Assembly (NCBI RefSeq): GCF_015905305.1
Contig: NZ_JADZLQ010000001.1
Span: 1,636,599 to 1,700,598, forward strand
Length of the DNA stretch: 64,000 nt
Direction of reading: 5' to 3'
Source of the DNA: Pinirhizobacter soli
GTDB taxonomy: Bacteria; Pseudomonadota; Gammaproteobacteria; Xanthomonadales; Rhodanobacteraceae
The notes below the pieces were generated by a model. It ran no database searches. It saw only the letters and a list, made by a program, of their open reading frames with translations, and had not been told where the DNA came from. Shown piece after piece: positions 47,701 through 56,407 of the stretch. Positions within the stretch are counted from its first letter, which is position 1. Each line of letters begins with the position of its first letter. A program made the position numbers and the translations under genes.

Positions 47701-48095
47701 CGGTGATCGCGATGATCGGCATCATCCTGTTGATCGGCATCGTCAAGAAGAACGCCATCATGATGATCGACGTGGCCATCCACCTGCAGCGCGACGAACA
47801 CATGGACGCACCACGTGCCATCCACGACGCCGCCGTGCTTCGCCTGCGGCCGATCATGATGACCACCGCGGCGGCCGTGCTCGGCGCCGTGCCGCTGGCC
47901 GTCGGCCTGGGCCAGGGCGCGTCGCTGCGCCAGCCGTTGGGCATTACCGTCATGGGCGGCCTGGTGTTGAGCCAGGTATTCACCCTGTACACCACGCCGG
48001 TGATCTATCTCTACCTCGATCGCCTCCGCGCCAGGCTTGCCGCATGGTCGGGCGGCCTGCCCTGGAACCGGTCCGACGCGAGCGCACAATCATGA
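44781..48095 (+). CDS. mdtC: RND efflux transporter, MdtC type, with a low-complexity insertion
   Basis: An 1104-residue partner of the preceding pump; E. coli MdtC is about 1025. The N-terminus (GVFIRRPVATTLLAVAIVL), TGFVVDDAVVVLENIVRH and GIVKKNAIMMIDVAIHLQ follow the family. The extra length comes mainly from one Ala/Ser/Asn/Thr-rich stretch of about 70 residues (about residues 776-846, bases 47107-47318). It sits in the second periplasmic loop, where E. coli has the short segment before the NHQG motif (here SHQSGLVAATISFN). The gene overlaps both neighbours by 4 bases. Confidence 0.93.
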   Translation: MNIPGVFIRRPVATTLLAVAIVLSGALGYFHLPVAPLPNVTYPVIVVQASMAGGSPSTMASTVAAPLERRLGTIADVSEMTSTSSVGSSQITIQFGLDRDINGAARDVQAALQAARADLPTTLRNNPTYRQYNPSDAPIMVLALTSETLTRAQLYDSANSVIQQQLSQVDGVGQITLGGSALPSVRVELQPDQLNSYGIGLEDVRAAISSANANSAKGHIDQGDQRFEVISNDQISKAAPYRDLIIAYRNNAPVMLRDVADIQDSAENLRNAGLYNGKAAVLVIVFPIPGGNIVKTVGQIRQALPNIQAVLPHDVHLDVALDRSESVHAAVNDTQKTLFIAVLLVIGVVFVFLQSPRSIMVPAVALPLSIIGTFGPMYLLGYSLDNLSLMALTIGTGFVVDDAVVVLENIVRHVESGMDTREAALRGSAEVSFTVISMSLSLIAVFLPILLMPGIVGLLFHEFAVTLSIAIMFSLVISLTITPTMAAYVLDKNRAVHSKARWAVWYEAQFERFKQAYSRSLTAVLDHAALVGLTLIGLIVLNVALIRLVPSTFFPEQDNGILQGQIIADQSISFQAMAQKLAQLQSIVQKDPAVASVAGFTGGRAQNTANVFIELKPLAERGVSATEVVNHLRPKLNAVSGARLFLQAAQDLRIGGRSSAAEYQYTLTSDDPEALYTWVPKLVTALSKDRGQVLDVNSDLQQNGLQIYVNVDRATAARYGFAPNQIDSVLYDAFGQRTVSTIYNPLNQYFVVMEVAPSYWQYPQMLDRMRFSTAAGNASGTAQTQMSQALVKAPTAATVVSTSKSSASPANALNANAEANQLTNAISNAKGGSSSGSADSTSTETLVPFPALASYTSNHTATQVSHQSGLVAATISFNLPAGGSLSQASATLDQVSQELHLPASIHGSFAGAAQAYSQSMSSMPLLVLAALAAVYLVLGMLYESAVHPITILSTLPSAGIGATLALLIFGTPFSVIAMIGIILLIGIVKKNAIMMIDVAIHLQRDEHMDAPRAIHDAAVLRLRPIMMTTAAAVLGAVPLAVGLGQGASLRQPLGITVMGGLVLSQVFTLYTTPVIYLYLDRLRARLAAWSGGLPWNRSDASAQS

Positions 48096-49534
48096 GCCAT
48101 ACCCTGAAAGTCCTTTCCGTTGCTCTAGCCGTGATGCTCGGCGGTTGCATGGTGGGGCCCGACTACCAACGCCCGCAGGTGAAGATGCCCGCGTCGTTCA
48201 AGGAGCTGCCGGGCTGGACGGTGGCCGCACCCGCCGCCGAGGCACCCAAGGGCGACTGGTGGACAGGCTTCCACGACCCGCTCATCGATCGCCTGGAGCC
48301 GATGGTTTCGGTATCCAACCAGACGGTGCGCCTGAACTACGCCAACTACCAGCAGGCGCTGGCCGAGGTGCAGGTAGCGCGCAGCGCGCTGTTCCCGACC
48401 CTGGGCGTTACCGGTTCCGCCACCCGGCAGCGCAGCGGACGCGGCAATGCGGCGACCACGGCAAGCGCCAATCCAGGATCGATCGAAAACTCAGGCTCGC
48501 TTGAAGGCAGCGCCAGCTGGGCACCGGACCTGTGGGGCCGCGTCCGCCGCAGCATCGAGGAAAACACGGCCGCCGCGCAGGCCAGCCAGGCGACCCTGGC
48601 CAACGCCACCTTGTCCGAGCAGACCGCCCTGGCCACGGCGATCATCGAGTTGCGCATCACCGACGCCAACGCCGACCTGCTTTCGAAAACCGTCGATACC
48701 TACAAGGAAGCGGCCCGGGTGGTCGGCAACCAGGGTGCCGCCGGCACCGCCGCGCCGTCGGACGTGATCACCGCGCGCACCCTGTTGGAGAATGCCCAGT
48801 CGAACCTGATCGCGCTGGGCGTGGCGCGCGCGCAGTTCGTCCACGCGATTGCCGTACTGGTTGGCATGAATCCGGAGGACCTGGATATCCCCCACGACGG
48901 CACGCTCCCGGCCACGCCCGTGATACCTGCCGGCGTGCCGTCCACGCTGCTGCAGCGCCGTCCGGATGTCGCCATCGCCGAGCGCCAGATGGCTGCCCAG
49001 AATGCGGCGATCGGCGTGGCCATCGCCGCCTACTACCCCAGCATTTCCCTGTCGGCGGCCGATGGCTTCTCGCAGTCGCCGCTCGCGGGGCTGCTGCATG
49101 TGGCCAATCATGTCTGGTCACTGGGTGCCGACGTCGATGAGACCCTTCTTGATGGCGGGGCACGCCATGGCCAGGTGGCCGCCGCACGGGCCGGCTACGA
49201 GGCATCGGTGGCCAACTATCGCGGCAGCGTGCTGACGGCATTGCAGAACGTCGAGGACGACCTCTCCGGATTGCGCATCCTCGGCCAACAGGCCCAGGTG
49301 CAATCGGCCGCGGTGAGCGATGCGGCCCAGGGGGCGGAGGTGGCCCTCAACGAGTACCGTGCCGGCACCGTGGATTACGCCACCGTGGCGGCCGCCCAGG
49401 CCACTTCCCTGGGCACGGCGCAGGACGCGCTGAGCCTGCGCCAGCAGCAGCTGGTGGATACGGTGACGCTGATCGGCGACCTGGGCGGCGGATGGTCGGA
49501 CGATGAGCTCACGCCACGGACCGCCGGGCGGTAG
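48092..49534 (+). CDS. Outer-membrane efflux lipoprotein (NodT/OprM family)
   Basis: The TolC-like outer-membrane channel of the same pump. The start overlaps the mdtC stop (ATGA) and gives 480 residues. Residues 1-19 form a lipoprotein signal with lipobox LGGC (Cys19), followed by MVGPDYQRP, the NodT-family N-terminus. Two OEP repeats are visible, with LLQRRPDVAIAERQM opening the second half and the typical ALxNVEDDLSGLR helix. With this gene the operon encodes a complete tripartite system. Confidence 0.93.
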   Translation: MSHTLKVLSVALAVMLGGCMVGPDYQRPQVKMPASFKELPGWTVAAPAAEAPKGDWWTGFHDPLIDRLEPMVSVSNQTVRLNYANYQQALAEVQVARSALFPTLGVTGSATRQRSGRGNAATTASANPGSIENSGSLEGSASWAPDLWGRVRRSIEENTAAAQASQATLANATLSEQTALATAIIELRITDANADLLSKTVDTYKEAARVVGNQGAAGTAAPSDVITARTLLENAQSNLIALGVARAQFVHAIAVLVGMNPEDLDIPHDGTLPATPVIPAGVPSTLLQRRPDVAIAERQMAAQNAAIGVAIAAYYPSISLSAADGFSQSPLAGLLHVANHVWSLGADVDETLLDGGARHGQVAAARAGYEASVANYRGSVLTALQNVEDDLSGLRILGQQAQVQSAAVSDAAQGAEVALNEYRAGTVDYATVAAAQATSLGTAQDALSLRQQQLVDTVTLIGDLGGGWSDDELTPRTAGR

Positions 49535-49677
49535 TTCAGGGCGGTCTCATCGCCATTTGCGACACCGCCTGAAACCTGAACCACGTTGCCGCATAGATGC
49601 CATACGCCCCGCGTAGCCTGAAGATTCCTGCAAATCCAACCGGGGCCGTGTATCATGGCGACCCCTATTTATCTCTT

Positions 49678-49695
49678 TATCCGAAAAGAAGGATA
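49678..49695 (+). other. Small hairpin over the metK ribosome-binding site
   Basis: TATCC and GGATA (5 bp) enclose GAAAAGAA. The purine-rich AAGAAGGA, the only ribosome-binding candidate for metK, is partly inside. The leader does not match a SAM riboswitch class that I recognise. Confidence 0.3.
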
Positions 49696-49705
49696 TATCG
49701 CCGCG

Positions 49706-50917
<1,212 letters not shown>

Positions 50918-50934
50918 GGTTATCGCTCGAACAG

Positions 50935-50963
50935 AAAGGCCGTCTCCGGGCGGCCTTTTTTTT
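50935..50963 (+). terminator. Rho-independent terminator of metK
   Basis: AAAGGCCG and CGGCCTTT form the stem, followed by a run of eight T in total. It is 18 bases after the metK stop. Confidence 0.92.
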
Positions 50964-50973
50964 GCCTCGAGGG

Positions 50974-51066
50974 GGGAGGGCGGCGGGTGTCACCCTGGTC
51001 ACTAAGTCCTCGTCGGGCTTCGCCCTCCTGCGGAAGCGTTCCCAGGGTGACACCCGCCGCCCTCCC
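50974..51066. repeat. Long inverted repeat, perfect 25-bp arms
   Basis: The arms 50974-50998 and 51042-51066 are perfect reverse complements over 25 bases; each contains GGGTGTCACCCTGG or its complement. The 43-base centre contains a small GGGC-TTCG-CCC hairpin. No T-run follows. It may be a dispersed repeated palindrome (REP/MITE-like) or a back-up terminator. No second copy was noticed in the window. Confidence 0.9.
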
Positions 51067-51387
51067 TCCGATCCCCACGTCCACTGCCCGAACATCTGCG
51101 TGCTTCGCCGACAGCAAGTTCATCGAATATGGCTCAAAAGTGGGCCGACAATCGCGCGTGCACGCTCATTCCGTTGACATGCGCCTCTAGCGCTATGTAG
51201 GTTCAACACCAGCCGCGCACAGTCGCGGCGCGCACCGGACCGCCACGTCCGGCGACCTGATACGGATGTCGGGTCATGCACGCGCACCATCGGCCAGGAC
51301 GGCCATGCCGCGCTTCGACATCCACCCCAGTTCGCCGTGTCGTTCACCGATCCGGCCATCCAAGTTGCACTGGGGAGATCCACCCGC
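51067..51387 (+). other. Non-coding upstream region of the TonB-dependent receptor
   Basis: This 321-base stretch has no supported gene. A TTGACA at 51174-51179 is followed 14 bases later by TATGTA, a poor spacing, so the promoter is uncertain. GGGGAGA just before the ATG at 51388 is the ribosome-binding site. Open frames here lack family features. Confidence 0.5.
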
Positions 51388-54354
51388 ATGACGCCATCGC
51401 ACCAAACGCCAAGCCGCCGCCTGCTCTGCGCCGCCCTCGCCTGCGCCATCAGCGCACCCGCCTTCGCCCAGTCCAACGCCTCGGGCGTGATCTTCGGCCG
51501 CGTCGCTCCGGGTGACACCGTCCGTGTCGAGAACCTCGACAACGGCCTGGTGCGCGAAATCACCGCCGATGCCGAAGGCCGCTACCGTGCGCCATCGCTG
51601 CCCGTTGGCCAGTACCGCGTGGACCTCAAGCGCAACGGCGCCGTGGAGCAGTCGAGGGAGAGCGTCAGCGTCAATCTTGGCGCCGGCATCGATGTCAGCT
51701 TCGTCGCGGCAGCCACCGCCCTGGCGGGCGTCAGTGTCAGCGCCAACGCGTTGCCCACGATCGACGTCTCGGCCACGGACTCGCGTACCGTGATCAACGC
51801 CGAACAGCTGCGCAAGCTACCGCTGGCCCGGAATACCACTGCTGCGGCTCTCCTCGCTCCGGGCACGGTGCAATCGGACTCGCACTACGGCAACGTCGCT
51901 TCTTTCGGTGGCGCCTCTGCCGCGGAAAACCAGTACTACATCAACGGATTCTCCGTCACGAATGCCCTTACCGGCATCGGCTCGATCGGCCTGCCGTTCA
52001 ATGCCATCGACCAGCAGCAGATCTACACCGGCGGGTACGGCGCCGAATACGGCCGCTCCACCGGCGGCGTGGTGGATATCGTCACCCAGCGCGGCGGCAA
52101 CACTTGGAAAGGTGGCGCACAGGTGTTCTGGACGCCCCGGGCACTTCGCGACTCGCCGCGAAACATCTACCGCCAAGGGCGCCTGTACCAGGACCGCAGC
52201 CACAACAAGGACTGGTCCTACGAGTATGCCGCGTACCTGGGTGGCCCTTTGATCAAGGACAAGCTGTTCTTCTACACCGCCGCGGACATTACCCGCGAGA
52301 CCACGCGTACACAGGGAAGCATCGCCACCAACACGCTCGATCAGTTGCAGGGCAAGGCGACTCGCTGGCTCACCAAGCTGGACTGGAACATCACCGACAG
52401 CAACATCGTCGAATTCACCGCGATCGGCGACAACGCCGAGGACACCACGCGCCGCTACGACTACGCCGTGGCCGATGGCCTCGAAGGTACATATCGCGGC
52501 GAGAGGTATCGAAAGAACTCCGCGACCGCGGGTTCCGCGCCTGGCGGCAACGTCTACATCGCCCGCTACACCGGCTACCTCAGCGACGACCTCACGCTCA
52601 ACGTGCTGGCCGGTCGCAGCCGCAGCAACCACGTGGATACCACGACCAGCGCGACGGGTCGCGATTGCCCGATCGTGGCCGATTCGCGTACTGACCGTGG
52701 CTCCAACCCCATCACCGGCTGCAGTGTCGTTGGTGGTTCATTGGGTGCGCCTGGCGCCTATGACAAGACGCGCAGTTGGCGCGCCGACCTCCAGTACACC
52801 ATCGGCGACCATACCCTGCGGGCTGGCGTCGACAACCAGTTCCTCGAATCCTTCAGTGGTTCGCGCTACGAGGGCAACAACTACTGGAACTACCAGACCG
52901 TGCCGACGGATCCGGAAGTCATCGAGAACATTGTCGCTGCCTATCCCGACATCCAGTTTCCGTCAGATGGATCGGATGTCGTCTTTCGTCGGCGCTTCAT
53001 CAGCGAGGCTCGCGCACGTACCAACCAGGAAGCCCAGTACATCGAGGACCGCTGGCAGGTATCGGACAAGTGGCTGGTGTACCTGGGCCTGCGCAACGAG
53101 CAGTTCAAGAACTTCAACGGCGATGGCCAGGTCTACGTGAAGCAACGCCACCAGCTGGCACCGCGCGTTGGCGCCAGCTGGGACGTCCTCGGCGATTCCT
53201 CGCTCAAGGTATACGCCAATGCGGGCCGGTATCACCTGGCCGTGCCGTCGAACGTGGCCATCCGCGGTGCGTCCGCATCCTTGTTCGAACGCGAATGGTT
53301 CACCTTCGACGGCGTCGACCCGGTGACCGGCGTGCCTATCGGCACCACTCCCATCTCCAGCATCAGCTACGCCAACGGTGCCGATGGGCGCACGCCCGAT
53401 CCGAAGCAGGTGGCGGCGCGCAACCTCAAGGCCTATTACCAGGACGAGTTCATCCTCGGCTTCGACAAGCAGCTGTCGTCCGACTGGGCTTTTGGTGCCC
53501 GCGTCACCTACCGCAAGCTGCGCAGCTCCATCGACGACTTCTGCGACACGCGGCCATTCGCACGGTATGCCCAAGCCAACGGCGTGGACTTCAGCCAGGC
53601 CAACATCGATCGCTGCTTCATCTTCAACCCGGGCCAGTCCAACACCTTCCGCATCGACATGACGGGCAAGGGCGACTACCAGGACATCCGGCTGTCAAAG
53701 AAGGAACTGGGCTTTCCCGACCTCAAGCGCCGCTACTACGCGCTCGATACCTACCTGGAGCATCGCTTCAACAACCAGTGGTACGGGAAACTTCAGTACA
53801 TCTTCTCGCGCAGCTATGGCAACTCGGAAGGGCTCCTGAAGTCCGACATCGGCCAGCTCGATCCTTCGGTGACGCAGGATTGGGACTCGCCTGAAATCAC
53901 GATGGGCGCGAATGGACCGTTGCCCAACGATCGCACACACGTGATCAAGGCCTTCGGCTACTTCCAGCCGTCCGAACGCTGGCTGTTCAGCAGCAACCTC
54001 AGCGTCGCCTCCGGGCGCCCGAAGAACTGCTTCGGTGTCGGCCCGAACGATGTCATCGGTTACGGCGCGGCCTACTTCTATTGCGACGGCAAGCCGTCAC
54101 CGCGCGGCTCCCGCGGCCGCCTGCCCTGGACCTGGAACCTGGACCTGAGCGCCCAGTACATGCCGGACTTCGCGAAGAACAAACTGGCCTTCACCGCCGA
54201 TGTCTTCAACGTGTTCACCCAGCAGCGCACCTTGAGCGTCTACGAGTACGGCGAGACGGACTCAGGTACTCGCGACATCAACTACCTGCGTCCGCTGAGC
54301 TTCCAGACGCCGCGCTACGTCCGCCTGGGTGTTCGCTACGACTTCTCCCTGTAA
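51388..54354 (+). CDS. Oar-like TonB-dependent outer-membrane receptor
   Basis: A 988-residue outer-membrane transporter or adhesin-like receptor. The start at 51388 gives a signal peptide ending in APAFAQ. Residues about 30-115 form a carboxypeptidase-regulatory-like beta domain (VIFGRVAPGDTVRVENLDNG, then GRYRAPSLPVGQYRVDL) typical of Oar proteins. The plug follows (NQYYINGFSVTNALTG, YGAEYGRSTGGVVDIVTQRG) and then a long beta barrel ending in VRLGVRYDFSL with a C-terminal Leu rather than Phe. No TonB genes are nearby. Substrate is unknown; Oar relatives are linked to peptide or protein transport and to secretion phenotypes. Confidence 0.9.
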   Translation: MTPSHQTPSRRLLCAALACAISAPAFAQSNASGVIFGRVAPGDTVRVENLDNGLVREITADAEGRYRAPSLPVGQYRVDLKRNGAVEQSRESVSVNLGAGIDVSFVAAATALAGVSVSANALPTIDVSATDSRTVINAEQLRKLPLARNTTAAALLAPGTVQSDSHYGNVASFGGASAAENQYYINGFSVTNALTGIGSIGLPFNAIDQQQIYTGGYGAEYGRSTGGVVDIVTQRGGNTWKGGAQVFWTPRALRDSPRNIYRQGRLYQDRSHNKDWSYEYAAYLGGPLIKDKLFFYTAADITRETTRTQGSIATNTLDQLQGKATRWLTKLDWNITDSNIVEFTAIGDNAEDTTRRYDYAVADGLEGTYRGERYRKNSATAGSAPGGNVYIARYTGYLSDDLTLNVLAGRSRSNHVDTTTSATGRDCPIVADSRTDRGSNPITGCSVVGGSLGAPGAYDKTRSWRADLQYTIGDHTLRAGVDNQFLESFSGSRYEGNNYWNYQTVPTDPEVIENIVAAYPDIQFPSDGSDVVFRRRFISEARARTNQEAQYIEDRWQVSDKWLVYLGLRNEQFKNFNGDGQVYVKQRHQLAPRVGASWDVLGDSSLKVYANAGRYHLAVPSNVAIRGASASLFEREWFTFDGVDPVTGVPIGTTPISSISYANGADGRTPDPKQVAARNLKAYYQDEFILGFDKQLSSDWAFGARVTYRKLRSSIDDFCDTRPFARYAQANGVDFSQANIDRCFIFNPGQSNTFRIDMTGKGDYQDIRLSKKELGFPDLKRRYYALDTYLEHRFNNQWYGKLQYIFSRSYGNSEGLLKSDIGQLDPSVTQDWDSPEITMGANGPLPNDRTHVIKAFGYFQPSERWLFSSNLSVASGRPKNCFGVGPNDVIGYGAAYFYCDGKPSPRGSRGRLPWTWNLDLSAQYMPDFAKNKLAFTADVFNVFTQQRTLSVYEYGETDSGTRDINYLRPLSFQTPRYVRLGVRYDFSL

Positions 54355-54418
54355 TCCAAGCCATAACAAGAGAGTAAAACGCGCCGCCGTTCCCGCTGCG
54401 GCGCTCCCCTCCCCAGTT

Positions 54419-54444
54419 GGCCGCCCGCAAGGGCGGCCTTTTTT
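54419..54444 (+). terminator. Rho-independent terminator of the TonB-dependent receptor
   Basis: GGCCGCCC-GCAA-GGGCGGCC followed by TTTTTT, 65 bases after the receptor stop. Confidence 0.92.
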
Positions 54445-54481
54445 CAGGACCGGCCGGGCCGTCCGGAGCTACACTAGGGGG

Positions 54482-56362
54482 ATGCCTCTTATCCAACTCC
54501 AGAAAGTCGACTTCTCTGTCGGCGGCCCGCTCCTGCTCGAAGGCATCGATCTTGTCATCGAGCCCAATGAGCGTGTCTGTATCGTCGGCCGCAACGGCGC
54601 CGGCAAGTCCACCCTGCTCAAGCTGATCGCCGGCGAACTGAAAGCCGACGACGGCGAGGTGCGGCCGCAGGGCGGCCTGCGCGTGGCCCGTCTCACCCAG
54701 GAAGTGCCCCACGACACCGAAGGCACGGTGTTCGACGTGGTGGCCAGCGGGCTGGGCGAACTCGGCCGCCTGCTCGCGCGCTACCACCACCTGCTGGCCG
54801 AGGGCGACATGGATGGCCTGGGCGATGTCCAGGTACAGATCGAGGCCCAGCACGGCTGGGACCTGGACAACCGGGTGAGTCAGGTGATCGAGCGCCTGGA
54901 TCTTCCTGGCGACGCCAGCTTCGGCTCGCTTTCGGGCGGCATGAAGCGCCGCGTGCTGCTGGGTCGCGCCCTGGCCAGCGCACCGGACCTGCTGTTGCTG
55001 GACGAGCCGACCAACCACCTGGACATCGAGGCCATTGCCTGGCTCGAGGAATTCCTGCGCAACTTCGCCGGCAGCATCATCTTCATCACCCATGACCGCA
55101 GCTTCCTGCGCGCCCTTGCCACCCGCATCGTGGAAATCGACCGCGGCGCGCTCACCAGCTGGCCCGGCGACTACGACAACTACCTGCGCCGCCGCGAAGA
55201 ACGCCTGCATGCCGAATCCCAGGCCAATACGCTGTTCGACAAGCGCCTGGCCCAGGAAGAGGTGTGGATCCGCCAGGGCATCAAGGCCCGGCGCACGCGC
55301 AACGAGGGCCGCGTGCGGGCACTGAAAGCATTGCGCAACGAGCGCGCCGAGCGCCGCGAGCTCGGCGGCAATGCGCGCATGACGCTGGCCACGGCGCAGG
55401 CTTCCGGGCGCAAGGTGGTGGACATCAAGGATGTCAGCCACGGTTACAGCGGCCGCCTGCTTCTGAAGGATTTCTCAAGCGTGGTGATGCGCGGCGACCG
55501 CATCGGCATCGTCGGTCCGAACGGCGCGGGCAAGAGCACATTGCTTAAGATCATGCTGGGCGAATTGGCTCCACAAAGTGGCGAAGTGTCGCTGGGCACC
55601 AACCTTCAGGTGGCCTACTTCGACCAGCACCGCGGCCAGTTGAACGACGAACTGAACGCCCTGGACAACGTGGCCGAGGGCCGGGAGTTCATCGAACTCA
55701 ACGGCCAGCGCAAGCACATCGTGGGCTACCTGCAGGATTTCCTGTTCTCCCCCGAGCGCTCGCGGGCGCCGATCACGCGCCTGTCCGGTGGCGAGCGTAA
55801 TCGCCTGTTGCTGGCCAAGCTGTTTGCCCAGCCATCGAACCTGCTGGTGATGGACGAACCCACCAACGACCTGGACGTGGAAACGCTGGAGCTGCTCGAA
55901 GAACTCCTGGGCGACTACCAGGGCACCTTGCTGCTGGTGTCGCATGACCGCGCCTTCATCGACAACGTCGTGTCCAGCACGCTGGTGCTGGAGGGCGAAG
56001 GCCATGTGGGTGAATACGTTGGCGGTTACAGCGACTGGGTACGCCAGCGCGACCACGCCGCGACGATGAAATCCGCCGCCGCAGCGAAATCGTCTTCCAC
56101 CGCAGGCACGCCCGCACCTGCGGCGGCACAAGCCTCGAAGAGAAAGCTGAGCTTCAAGGAACAACGCGAACTCGATGCGCTACCTGGAAAACTCGAACAG
56201 CTCGAAGCCGAAATCGCCTCGCGAACGCAGGCGATGAACGATCCGAAGTTCTTCCAGCAGGACAGCACAGCGATCGTCAGGGCGAACGAGGACATCGCCA
56301 GGTTGCAGGCGGAACTCGACGCCGCCTTCGCGCGTTGGGAAGCCCTCGAAGCCGGCGGCTGA
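54482..56362 (+). CDS. uup: ABC-F family ATPase, Uup type
   Basis: A soluble twin-ATPase protein that acts at the ribosome or on branched DNA intermediates. The ATG at 54482 begins MPLIQLQKVDFSVGG; the open frame upstream is not supported. The 626 residues show two ATP domains. The first has Walker A GRNGAGKST, signature LSGGMKRR and Walker B LLLLDEPTNHLD. The second has GPNGAGKST, LSGGERNR and LLVMDEPTNDLD. The interdomain linker contains RRTRNEGRVRALKAL. The C-terminal coiled coil after an Ala/Ser-rich linker (about 530-626) is the Uup mark. A TACACT six bases upstream of the ATG suggests a very short leader. Confidence 0.94.
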   Translation: MPLIQLQKVDFSVGGPLLLEGIDLVIEPNERVCIVGRNGAGKSTLLKLIAGELKADDGEVRPQGGLRVARLTQEVPHDTEGTVFDVVASGLGELGRLLARYHHLLAEGDMDGLGDVQVQIEAQHGWDLDNRVSQVIERLDLPGDASFGSLSGGMKRRVLLGRALASAPDLLLLDEPTNHLDIEAIAWLEEFLRNFAGSIIFITHDRSFLRALATRIVEIDRGALTSWPGDYDNYLRRREERLHAESQANTLFDKRLAQEEVWIRQGIKARRTRNEGRVRALKALRNERAERRELGGNARMTLATAQASGRKVVDIKDVSHGYSGRLLLKDFSSVVMRGDRIGIVGPNGAGKSTLLKIMLGELAPQSGEVSLGTNLQVAYFDQHRGQLNDELNALDNVAEGREFIELNGQRKHIVGYLQDFLFSPERSRAPITRLSGGERNRLLLAKLFAQPSNLLVMDEPTNDLDVETLELLEELLGDYQGTLLLVSHDRAFIDNVVSSTLVLEGEGHVGEYVGGYSDWVRQRDHAATMKSAAAAKSSSTAGTPAPAAAQASKRKLSFKEQRELDALPGKLEQLEAEIASRTQAMNDPKFFQQDSTAIVRANEDIARLQAELDAAFARWEALEAGG

Positions 56363-56379
56363 TACCTGCTTCAAACATC

Positions 56380-56406
56380 GTCGCAAGGCCATTCCGGCCT
56401 TGCGAC
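56380..56406. terminator. Perfect hairpin between convergent uup and ppc
   Basis: GTCGCAAGGCC and GGCCTTGCGAC are perfect 11-base arms with a 5-base loop. It lies one base from the ppc stop and 17 bases after the uup stop. There is no T-run, but it probably helps to end or protect both transcripts. Confidence 0.55.
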
Positions 56407-56407
56407 A

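Noticed and set aside
49535-49705. SAM riboswitch in front of metK
   Set aside because: No conserved core of a SAM riboswitch class could be recognised; only a small hairpin is present.
50920-51123. Small open frames around the long inverted repeat behind metK
   Set aside because: They read through the inverted repeat and terminator and have no start signals.
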